Positions 57,378 through 64,000 of a DNA stretch of 64,000 nt are shown here, piece by piece; within the stretch, counting starts at the first letter, position 1, and every line of letters starts with the position of its first letter. The position numbers and the translations under genes were made by a program. The DNA comes from Amaurobius ferox (lineage: Eukaryota; Arthropoda; Arachnida; Araneae; Amaurobiidae): positions 93,216,914 through 93,280,913 of the forward strand of contig OX578138.1 in NCBI GenBank assembly GCA_951213105.1. The letters run 5' to 3'. The notes under the pieces were generated by a model. It ran no database searches, was not told the origin of the DNA, and saw only the letters and a program-made list of their open reading frames with translations.

Positions 57378-58727
57378 ATGAATAAAATATTTGAATTAAA
57401 CAGCACCAATTATTATTACGATGATGACATCGAAAGTTTCGAATATAGAGAGGTAAGGCATGAAAATAGTGATAATTCTATGGAAAATGCCTCTTACCAT
57501 TTCTTTATTCAAGACACCAACGCCAACATTTTATACTCTAACGGTTATTTACAGCAAAAATTGAAAATTGTTAACAACGATGGTACTGCCATAGTGAATG
57601 ATAATGTAGCTCTCGTGAATGGAGGTGGTTTGATCAATGCTAACAGGTTTACATTAGGAACCACTGAAATTGAATCCAACATAAATTATTCCGCTCTTAT
57701 GCGACAAGTGTTGGGCTTAATACATTTTACGCCTGACTATTCTTCTGCCGAAGCTACAAATATGCTGTTCTACACTGATACGTCGGACACAGCTGATAGA
57801 GAACGCTTGAAATATGATGGCACGTTAGTAGATACCACAAAGATTACTGAGTTTTTCGAAAAATTCGGAATTAATGAGAACCATAACCAGGGATTTACAG
57901 AAAGAAGCGAATTCACTAAAAATAGCAAGGTTGTAACTATATGGATCCCACTAAAGTACGTGTTTGATTTCTTCCGTGAATATAAAAAAGTAATAACGGG
58001 GTTCCAAGTCAAATTTGAGTTCCAGAGAAATCACAGTCTAAATATGCTGTACACCAACGAGCAACATAAGATCTATAAAGTCGTTGTAGAAGATTTATCA
58101 CTCTGGCTACCTTACGTACGATTTAAAAATGCGGCGGCTTCAATATTTAACGAATTAAAGTTATCGAATAAGGATGTAGAAATAAACTGGAACCAACACA
58201 GCATTGTAAAGTCTAATATTTTCTATAAAAACGCTAGCGGCTCTTATACCATAAAAGCTACTTCTGATGAAGTCTTATCTTTGTACGTAATTCCTCAGTA
58301 CACTGAAAGATACGAAAATCCGAAGCACAATAACATGCTGTTTGATAACTTAGATATGACGGAATGTTGGTTAATGATCAACAATGTAAAAGTGCCAACT
58401 GTCAGTTACATGATGGATTTTGAGAAAAGTGATTATAATCGATTATACACAGCCTTTTTGGAATCTGGACTCAACACCATCACGTCTGAAACAGGTTGTA
58501 TGGTCAATTATTCGAATTTTGGTAAGTTGTATCCAATCATCTGCTTTAATCTCTCTCATCATCAAAACCATACCGATACGAATAACTTAGTGATTGAGTT
58601 TAACTGGAGGTTAAGGAACGCTGCCCCCAAAGATTATGTTTTTTACTTCATCTTAAAAGAGCACAAGAAATGCTTCTTAAATATTAATAATCAAAATATT
58701 ACCATGATCAAGACTTTGAAATTATAA
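57378..58727 (+). CDS. Major capsid protein (hexon-like, double jelly-roll)
   Basis: 449 aa, the size of adintovirus hexon-like proteins. The central segment IWIPLKYVFDFFREYKKVIT GFQVKFEFQRN is the conserved inter-barrel region of this capsid family (IPL... FF ... I.L.R), and the C-terminus ends with LVIEFNWRLRN and FYFILKEHKK strands. It would form the trimeric capsomers of an icosahedral shell together with the penton-like protein. It is transcribed alone, between a late box and its own hairpin. No damage seen. Confidence 0.85.
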   Translation: MNKIFELNSTNYYYDDDIESFEYREVRHENSDNSMENASYHFFIQDTNANILYSNGYLQQKLKIVNNDGTAIVNDNVALVNGGGLINANRFTLGTTEIESNINYSALMRQVLGLIHFTPDYSSAEATNMLFYTDTSDTADRERLKYDGTLVDTTKITEFFEKFGINENHNQGFTERSEFTKNSKVVTIWIPLKYVFDFFREYKKVITGFQVKFEFQRNHSLNMLYTNEQHKIYKVVVEDLSLWLPYVRFKNAAASIFNELKLSNKDVEINWNQHSIVKSNIFYKNASGSYTIKATSDEVLSLYVIPQYTERYENPKHNNMLFDNLDMTECWLMINNVKVPTVSYMMDFEKSDYNRLYTAFLESGLNTITSETGCMVNYSNFGKLYPIICFNLSHHQNHTDTNNLVIEFNWRLRNAAPKDYVFYFILKEHKKCFLNINNQNITMIKTLKL

Positions 58728-58751
58728 GCCATTTTTATAGTCCATTTTTAA

Positions 58752-58776
58752 TTTTTATAGTCCATGACTATAAAAA
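58752..58776 (+). terminator. 3' hairpin after the major capsid gene
   Basis: 11-bp perfect stem TTTTTATAGTC / GACTATAAAAA with a 3-nt loop CAT. A spare copy of the left arm (ATTTTTATAGTCC) lies 20 bp upstream. Confidence 0.75.
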
Positions 58777-58779
58777 ATT

Positions 58780-58796
58780 ATTTTATATTTAAATAA
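58780..58796 (+). promoter_or_regulatory. Late-type box of the fibre-like gene
   Basis: TTTTATATTTAAATAA abuts the ATG. Confidence 0.6.
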
Positions 58797-59561
58797 ATGG
58801 CTGCCTACTACCCGCTTTTCGATGAAGAATTAGAACAAGGACCTCCTGGTATTCCAGGCATAGGGTTTAAACTCACACATGATGGTAACTACGATATGGA
58901 AAATAAGATCTTGAAAAACTGTCAGACACCGATTGAGAGTCGGGATGTAACTACTAAAAGTTATCTGGAAGCTGAGTTAATTCGTAACTCCACTACCGTC
59001 ACTCACGCGCTGAGGGTTGAACTACGAGAAGAGATAGCAAAGATTATGGAAGGTTTAGATCAGAAGTACCTGAGTTTAGGTGATAGAAGACCCATTGACG
59101 CTAAAGGTAAAAGGATAGGCAATGTCGCTGACCCTATTGAAGACATGAATGCGGTTAATAAAAAGTACTTGGAAAACTATGTTGACAATAAAGTATGTTA
59201 TGCAACCACCACATCAGGATACATAACTATTAGACCTAGTACCAATGCGAATGCCGTTATTTTTACGAAGTTTTCCGGTGATGCTTTGAACTCAGATTGT
59301 AAATTCGCTCGGGACGGTTTTTTTAGACTGGGATTGTACCTTGATCCTCAAAAGATAATCGATGAATTAATCGTTGTTAAGTTATACATTAATAACAAGC
59401 AGTACGTTCACAAGATAAAAGTAGCCACTGAATTCGTGTTAATTCTCGGAGAGGTTAAAAAAGATGACCAATTAAAAATTTTCTTACGATGTGATGCTGA
59501 GTTCACAGTTCAACCATTTCTAAAAATTGAAGAAATCAAGTGGACACTCCAGCTGCCATAA
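58797..59561 (+). CDS. Candidate fibre/spike protein with collagen-like and tail-fibre-like segments
   Basis: 254 aa. A short collagen-like piece GPPGIPGIG (residues 15-23) is followed by two units of a motif typical of phage tail-fibre shafts: MENKILKNCQTPIESRDVTT KSYLE and KGKRIGNVADPIEDMNAVNK KYLE (L/I-x-N-x(4)-P ... D-x-x-(N/T)-K-x-Y-L). The C-terminal 120 residues alternate hydrophobic and polar residues like a beta-rich head (IIDELIVVKLYINNKQYVHK). The overall shaft-plus-head design suggests a trimeric surface fibre; the receptor, if any, is unknown. It lies right after the major capsid gene. Function inferred. Confidence 0.6.
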   Translation: MAAYYPLFDEELEQGPPGIPGIGFKLTHDGNYDMENKILKNCQTPIESRDVTTKSYLEAELIRNSTTVTHALRVELREEIAKIMEGLDQKYLSLGDRRPIDAKGKRIGNVADPIEDMNAVNKKYLENYVDNKVCYATTTSGYITIRPSTNANAVIFTKFSGDALNSDCKFARDGFFRLGLYLDPQKIIDELIVVKLYINNKQYVHKIKVATEFVLILGEVKKDDQLKIFLRCDAEFTVQPFLKIEEIKWTLQLP

Positions 59562-59562
59562 A

Positions 59563-59582
59563 AGAAATTGTACATATAATAA
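59563..59582 (+). promoter_or_regulatory. Late-type box of the W-repeat gene
   Basis: AGAAATTGTACATATAATAA abuts the ATG. No hairpin separates it from the preceding gene. Confidence 0.55.
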
Positions 59583-60374
59583 ATGGCGTGGAACGAAATA
59601 TCAAAAAGCGGTTTGTCGGAAGAACAAATCAGAGTTAGTAAAAATTATGTTAACTGGTCGCTCATAAGTCAATATACAACTTTATCGGAAGAGTTTATCG
59701 AAGAATTCGAAGGTTTGGTAAACTGGATGGTCATCTCTCAGTATCAGAAACTTTCGGAGCCTTTTGTAGAAAAACACAAAGGTCTATTAAACTGGTACTA
59801 TACATCCAAATATCAAGTTCTATCAGAGGATTTCATGGATAGAAATACTGAATATTTAGATTGGGAAGTAGTTTCCAGATATCAGATAATGTCAGAACCC
59901 TTCCTGGATAAACATGCTTCCAAATTAGATTGGAGAATGGTTTCTCAATTCCAAGTACTCTCAGAAGAATTTATTCGTCGGCATATAGACAAAATCGATA
60001 TGGAACTCATTTGCGTCAAACAAAAGCTCACTGAAGATTTTATGACGGAATTCGCAGATTACCTTGAATGGGGTAGAATTGTTCAATGGCAAACCTTTAA
60101 CGAAGATTTTATTATGAAAAATCTGGATCGTATAGATCTTTGTCACCTCATGACTTATAAAGCCCATTTGCTCTCAGATACTTTTTACGAACTCCATTTT
60201 AAAAAGCTGGTTTGCATCCTTCTGACAAACATATGTAATAGATTTGTGGTACAATATGAACCTATCGACATACCTCCCGAGTTGGGTAAAAATGATCCTA
60301 TCGACATACAACCTGAGTTGGGTAAAAATGAACCTGTCGACATACAACCCGAGTTGGACAAAAATGAACCATAA
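59583..60374 (+). CDS. W-x-x-I-S-x-Y-Q repeat protein
   Basis: 263 aa built of about eight repeats of 22-23 residues with the pattern LSEEFIxxxxxLxNWxxISQYQ, for example LSEPFVEKHKGLLNWYYTSK. Such repeats are known from large DNA viruses and some phages; their role is not established. The C-terminus holds three 12-residue repeats of the type PIDIQPELGKNE. The first repeats are closest to each other, the later ones (DMELICVKQKLTEDF) diverged. It is probably co-transcribed with the fibre-like gene and followed by a perfect palindrome. Confidence 0.7.
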   Translation: MAWNEISKSGLSEEQIRVSKNYVNWSLISQYTTLSEEFIEEFEGLVNWMVISQYQKLSEPFVEKHKGLLNWYYTSKYQVLSEDFMDRNTEYLDWEVVSRYQIMSEPFLDKHASKLDWRMVSQFQVLSEEFIRRHIDKIDMELICVKQKLTEDFMTEFADYLEWGRIVQWQTFNEDFIMKNLDRIDLCHLMTYKAHLLSDTFYELHFKKLVCILLTNICNRFVVQYEPIDIPPELGKNDPIDIQPELGKNEPVDIQPELDKNEP

Positions 60375-60394
60375 ATTTTTATATTCATAATAAT

Positions 60395-60420
60395 ATTTAA
60401 TGGTTGATCAACCATTAAAT
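60395..60420 (+). terminator. Perfect 26-bp palindrome after the W-repeat gene
   Basis: ATTTAATGGTTGA directly followed by its reverse complement TCAACCATTAAAT, about 20 bases after the stop. Confidence 0.75.
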
Positions 60421-60463
60421 GTTTAGATACCCTTTGTTACCTTCCTCAAGTTTGAATATATTT

Positions 60464-60481
60464 ATCCTTTAAATAAAGAAT
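60464..60481 (+). promoter_or_regulatory. Box before the second OB-like gene
   Basis: TATCCTTTAAATAAAGAAT before the ATG: a late-type box with a few bases between box and start. Confidence 0.45.
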
Positions 60482-60853
60482 ATGGATCGTATTGTTAAAA
60501 AATTAAACGATTTGAGTACTGATAACTTTGAGTCAGTGGATGGCTTATATTTGGTTTCTGACATTACTGAGCACGGGAAATCTATCCTAATACGTTTGTC
60601 GAATAACTCAATTATATTTTTAAAAAATGATATATCCAGGGTTGGTATGATTTTGACCAGGGATGAAATAAGATTATTAAGATTATATGTTGGCTTCAGG
60701 GTGTTATATTATTGTACACCATTAGAGGGTTTCGTGGTAAAAAAAACACCTTTTCGAAACCTCTACGAAACCTTTTCAATATATCAGGTTGACAGTGATA
60801 GCGATAGTGATAGCGATCGACCGACATCGATGACATGCCCTTCCATAATTTAA
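60482..60853 (+). CDS. Second OB-fold-like small protein
   Basis: 123 aa. N-terminus IVKKLNDLST parallels [10 protein letters not shown] of the 50023 gene. Then come predicted strands GLYLVSDITEHGKSILIRLS and NNSIIFLKNDI at the same places as [10 protein letters not shown]. The tail is acidic, with an Asp-Ser run (DSDSDSDSD) that resembles the acidic tips of single-strand DNA-binding proteins. I take the two genes as diverged paralogues placed near both ends of the element. Function inferred only. Confidence 0.5.
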   Translation: MDRIVKKLNDLSTDNFESVDGLYLVSDITEHGKSILIRLSNNSIIFLKNDISRVGMILTRDEIRLLRLYVGFRVLYYCTPLEGFVVKKTPFRNLYETFSIYQVDSDSDSDSDRPTSMTCPSII

Positions 60854-60872
60854 TAGATGTAGATATGACTTT

Positions 60873-60903
60873 ATTTTTAATGATTGAAATACTCATTAAA
60901 AAT
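60873..60903 (+). terminator. 3' hairpin before the polymerase leader
   Basis: 11-bp perfect stem ATTTTTAATGA / TCATTAAAAAT, loop TTGAAATAC. Confidence 0.75.
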
Positions 60904-60937
60904 TGAATCGTAAAAAGTTTACCCCTTCAATAATAAA

Positions 60938-60978
60938 AGCATTTAAAGAAACGATTTGTAGTTTTAAAGAAAGACAAA
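60938..60978 (+). promoter_or_regulatory. Early-type leader of the DNA polymerase gene
   Basis: AGCATTTAAAGAAACGATTT then TTTTAAAGAAAGACAAA before the ATG. It aligns with the leader at 49978-50022 at the opposite end of the element. Confidence 0.6.
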
Positions 60979-63900
60979 ATGGATTTTCAATCTAAAACCG
61001 TTCGACAGTTGCAAGGCTACTGTCGTGAAAATAATATTCGAGGTTACTCGAAACTTAAAAAGTTGGAGCTGGTCGACCTCATTCAATATCATAACGGCTT
61101 TTCCAGTTTCCACAATGACTTGTTTAGCAAGCCAAAGAAGAACAGAGTGCGTAAGATCAGGTGTTGCGGTAAGTTATTTAAGGGATCAAGCATGAATAAG
61201 CACCTACAATCTAAAGGGCACCTAAACTATAAACCAAAGAAGGCAACCGCTCTCCCAGAGTGTGGAAGGGTGGAGCATCGACTACATCACATGACTCTCC
61301 CCCAACTACGGGTATTTTGTCGAACGCATGGCATTAGAGGCTATTCCAGGTTAGGAAGGAGGGCAGACATCATAGCATACATAGAAAGCGTATTGTTCAA
61401 CCGTCATTTCGGGTTTGATTCAGACCTGTTTTTAGATACGCGAGAGAGAAGGCTCTACACCCTCCACAAAGTTAATACAGCCTTTGAATCTCGCTTGAAG
61501 ACGTACGACATCCAAAATGAACACAACCTGATGCTTCCCAAAGACTTTTTGAACGATGTGGCATCACTAGTCCGGGGACTCATCACTAAACACATAAAGA
61601 GGCTGCATGGTTTGAAGGTTAATTTCGAATTCCTCTGTGACTATCAAAAGGGTAAAGACGATGCTATTATAGAAATGGAGAAAAACTTCAAAACAGAAAA
61701 CGCAGTCATCTTAGAATCAACTGATTTGGTAGCTTATTACAGATCGGTTATCCAAAAATTATTGACAGAAATGGAGGAGTTTGTTGCAAAGGGTTCGGGA
61801 TGGACGCTTGTTAGAATTAAAAACCTTGAGGTGAGGATCAATAAATACAACCCACTGAGAGGATCATCCTACATTGATTTACCGAAAAAAATTAAAGATA
61901 AAAAGGCAGTCATTAACGTGAAAAATGAAAATGATAACGAGTGCTTTAAGTGGGCGATACTGTCCGCTATTTATCCAGCTGATAATCACGTAGATAGAGT
62001 CTCTAAATATAAGCCATATGATAATGAGCTAAATTTCGAAGGTATCGAGTTTCCAGTGAAGATGGAAGATAGAGTATTTAACAGGTTCGAAAAGTTGAAT
62101 AACATATCGGTGAACATATATTCATACGAAGGTAATGATATTTACCCATTGAGAATCACTAAAAATAAGGAAGACAAACACATCAATTTGCTGTACATAA
62201 AGAATAAGGAAGGAAACAGTCATTACTGTTGGATAAAAGACCTCTCCAAATTGATAAGCGGACAAGTGACTAAACACAACGGAAAGATATTCACCTGTGA
62301 GAGATGCCTGCTGTATTATTACTCCGAAGAGGACCTCCAAGCTCATGAAACGGATTGTAGGAAGAACCATCTCTTCATAAAGGAGCTCGGTAGAGACCAA
62401 GGTGATATCGACGTCATCCCGAACAACGAGGAGAGGTACATTTCCTTCAGTAAGGAGGTCGGGGCAAAAACTGTAGAAGTAGGCGATGGGAAGAAAGTAA
62501 AGGTACCTGGTATAAAGTTGAGGTTTGTCGACTCATTCAAGTTCATGGCCGCTAGCCTCGACAGTCTTGCGAAGAACGTAAAGGAGTTCAGGGAGACAGC
62601 CAAGTACTTCCCCAAGGACAAACTGGACCTCGTCACCCGAAAAGGCGTCTATCCATACGATTACATGGACTCGTGGGACAAATGCGAAGAAACCAAGCTG
62701 CCCCCAAAAGAAGACTTTTACAACCAATTGAATGAGTCACACATAAAGGATGAGGACTACGAGCACGCTAAAAGGGTATGGAAGGCCTTCAACATTAAGA
62801 CATTGGGTGAATATTCCGATTTGTATGTGAAGACTGATGTACTCATCCTAGCCGACATCATGGAACACTTTAGAGATGTCTGTCTAAAGACCTATAAGTT
62901 GGATCCTGCATGGTACTTCACTGCACCCGGACTCTCGTGGGACGCCATGCTCAAAACCACAGAGGTTGAGCTAGAGCTGTTGACAGACTATGACATGATA
63001 CTCATGCTAGAAAAGGGGACCAGAGGAGGCATCTCTCAGTGCTGTAACCGATATGGGAGGGCGAACAACAAGTACATGAGGGACTATGACGAGAACAAGA
63101 AGTCTAACTACCTGATGTACCTTGACGCCAACAACCTCTACGGATGGGCCATGAGTCAATACCTACCGCATGGTGGCTTCGAGTGGAGCACTGTGTCAGA
63201 TGTGACCCAAGTAGAGGATGACTCAGACAAAGGATACATCGTAGATTGCGACCTACAGTACCCGACCCATCTGCACAACCTCCATTCAGACATACCTCTA
63301 GCACCTGAGAGCAGGATGCCCGATGGCTCAAAACAGCCAAAACTACTGACGACCCTCTATGACAAAGAGCATTATGTGGTTCATTACAGGGTTTTGAAGC
63401 AACTGTTGCAGTTGGGGGTGAAGCTCAAAACGGTGCACAAAGTGTTGGAGTTTCAGCAGTCTCCCTGGTTGAAGAGGTACATAGACCTGAACACTGATAT
63501 GAGGACCAAGGCAACCAACGACTTTGAGAAAGACTTCTTCAAACTTATGAACAACTCGGTCTTTGGCAAGACGATGGAAAATATCAGGAAGCGACTCGAT
63601 ATTAGGCTAGTATGCGATCCCCAGAAAGCGGAGAAGCTAGTTGCTAAGCCCAACTTCAAGGGAAGGACCATTTTTGACGAAAGATTAGCCGCCGTGCATA
63701 TGAACAAGACGAAAGTGATTTTTAATAAGCCAATATACGTCGGCATGAGTATATTAGATCTATCGAAGCATCTGATGTATGACTTCCATTATAATCTTAT
63801 GAAGCCTAAATATGGGGGTGATATCAAGCTATTGTACATGGACACTGACAGTTACATCTATGACATACAGACCGAGGACTTTTATGAGGATATGAAAGGA

Positions 63901-64000
63901 TTGATTGACTACTTTGATACATCAGATTATCCAGAAAACAATAGGTATGGTATGCCTCGAGTAAATAAAAAGGTCTTGGGGAAGATGAAGGATGAAAATG
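60979..64000 (+). CDS. Protein-primed family B DNA polymerase (partial, runs off the window)
   Basis: 1,007 codons are visible and the end lies outside. Residues 7-35 (TVRQLQGYCRENNIRGYSKL) and 105-136 (TLPQLRVFCRTHGIRGYSRL) are two SAP-like DNA-binding modules. Between them Cys62/63 ... His75-x5-His81 resembles a zinc finger. A conserved Polinton region follows (ECFKWAILSAIYP), with a second zinc finger CERCLLYYYSEEDLQAHETDC. The palm is intact: motif A YLDANNLYGWAM (Asp716), motif B NNSVFGKTMEN (about 858) and motif C YMDTDS (Asp955, Asp957). Right after the second zinc finger the chain jumps to NHLFIKELG, where relatives have a further 150 or so residues with ExoI (DxE) and the first half of ExoII. 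That part is missing without loss of frame. Confidence 0.95.
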   Translation, partial: MDFQSKTVRQLQGYCRENNIRGYSKLKKLELVDLIQYHNGFSSFHNDLFSKPKKNRVRKIRCCGKLFKGSSMNKHLQSKGHLNYKPKKATALPECGRVEHRLHHMTLPQLRVFCRTHGIRGYSRLGRRADIIAYIESVLFNRHFGFDSDLFLDTRERRLYTLHKVNTAFESRLKTYDIQNEHNLMLPKDFLNDVASLVRGLITKHIKRLHGLKVNFEFLCDYQKGKDDAIIEMEKNFKTENAVILESTDLVAYYRSVIQKLLTEMEEFVAKGSGWTLVRIKNLEVRINKYNPLRGSSYIDLPKKIKDKKAVINVKNENDNECFKWAILSAIYPADNHVDRVSKYKPYDNELNFEGIEFPVKMEDRVFNRFEKLNNISVNIYSYEGNDIYPLRITKNKEDKHINLLYIKNKEGNSHYCWIKDLSKLISGQVTKHNGKIFTCERCLLYYYSEEDLQAHETDCRKNHLFIKELGRDQGDIDVIPNNEERYISFSKEVGAKTVEVGDGKKVKVPGIKLRFVDSFKFMAASLDSLAKNVKEFRETAKYFPKDKLDLVTRKGVYPYDYMDSWDKCEETKLPPKEDFYNQLNESHIKDEDYEHAKRVWKAFNIKTLGEYSDLYVKTDVLILADIMEHFRDVCLKTYKLDPAWYFTAPGLSWDAMLKTTEVELELLTDYDMILMLEKGTRGGISQCCNRYGRANNKYMRDYDENKKSNYLMYLDANNLYGWAMSQYLPHGGFEWSTVSDVTQVEDDSDKGYIVDCDLQYPTHLHNLHSDIPLAPESRMPDGSKQPKLLTTLYDKEHYVVHYRVLKQLLQLGVKLKTVHKVLEFQQSPWLKRYIDLNTDMRTKATNDFEKDFFKLMNNSVFGKTMENIRKRLDIRLVCDPQKAEKLVAKPNFKGRTIFDERLAAVHMNKTKVIFNKPIYVGMSILDLSKHLMYDFHYNLMKPKYGGDIKLLYMDTDSYIYDIQTEDFYEDMKGLIDYFDTSDYPENNRYGMPRVNKKVLGKMKDEN

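Larger units (their letters stand above)
49200..64000. mobile_element. Polinton/Maverick (adintovirus-like) element, right end outside window
   Basis: The gene set is diagnostic: protein-primed family B DNA polymerase, chromodomain retrovirus-like integrase, FtsK/HerA-type packaging ATPase, adenovirus-type cysteine protease, double-jelly-roll major capsid and penton-like minor capsid. A PLA2 protein and a pVI-like protein add an adintovirus flavour. Apart from one likely in-frame gap in the polymerase, every ORF is open, so the insertion is recent or under selection. The left boundary is provisional: it is placed at the start of the G-rich minisatellite, which may be terminal-repeat or subterminal DNA. 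Confidence 0.93.

Noticed and set aside
61990..63746. Minus-strand ORFs within the polymerase gene
   Set aside because: Antisense shadows of a strongly conserved coding sequence.

Overview
The window is AT-rich animal DNA, most likely from an invertebrate. It is crowded with transposon relics, SINE-like repeats, tandem satellites and microsatellites. Two spliced exons of a TMTC-type (O-mannosyltransferase, TPR family) host gene lie on the minus strand near 17.9 and 20.9 kb, and an intron full of repeats separates them. No other host gene is recognisable. I cannot name the species from the sequence alone.

Layout. About 1-48 kb is repeat territory: at least eight copies or fragments of a roughly 1-kb dispersed family carrying a TG/CA microsatellite and the word TTATATAAGGAAAGT (called R1 here); a second dispersed family (R2); three Tc1-like relics and one deleted mariner-like element; several foldback/MITE elements; tRNA-derived SINEs, including a composite with a 5S rRNA head; a 5'-truncated LINE with a tRNA-like tail between 14-bp target-site duplications; a 96-bp tandem array; and a 2.9-kb satellite of 77-bp monomers organised as 154-bp dimers. 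About 49-64 kb is a large, mostly open Polinton/Maverick (adintovirus-like) element whose right end lies beyond the window.

The Polinton encodes, from the left: an OB-fold-like small protein; a short protein overlapping a zinc-ribbon protein resembling late transcription factors; on the minus strand, packaging ATPase > small membrane protein > PLA2/zinc-ribbon protein > chromodomain integrase; on the plus strand, coiled-coil protein > pVI-like membrane-active protein > adenovirus-type protease > penton-like minor capsid > small basic protein, then the major capsid, then a collagen/tail-fibre-like protein > a W-repeat protein, then a second OB-like paralogue, and finally the protein-primed family B DNA polymerase, which runs off the window.

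The most striking system is the PLA2-integrase junction. The integrase has no AUG of its own. It lies in the -1 frame of the PLA2 ORF, entered at a textbook T TTT TTA slippery heptamer followed after 8 nt by an 8-bp stem-loop. This predicts a Gag-Pol-like frameshift fusion that would carry the integrase into the virion. The element also shows a consistent expression grammar: a TATAAATAA-type box abutting the start codons of presumed late genes, a different TTTAAAGAAA-type leader before the polymerase and the first OB-like gene, and a short perfect inverted repeat closing every transcription unit. The polymerase appears to lack the ExoI and ExoII part of its proofreading domain through a clean in-frame gap.
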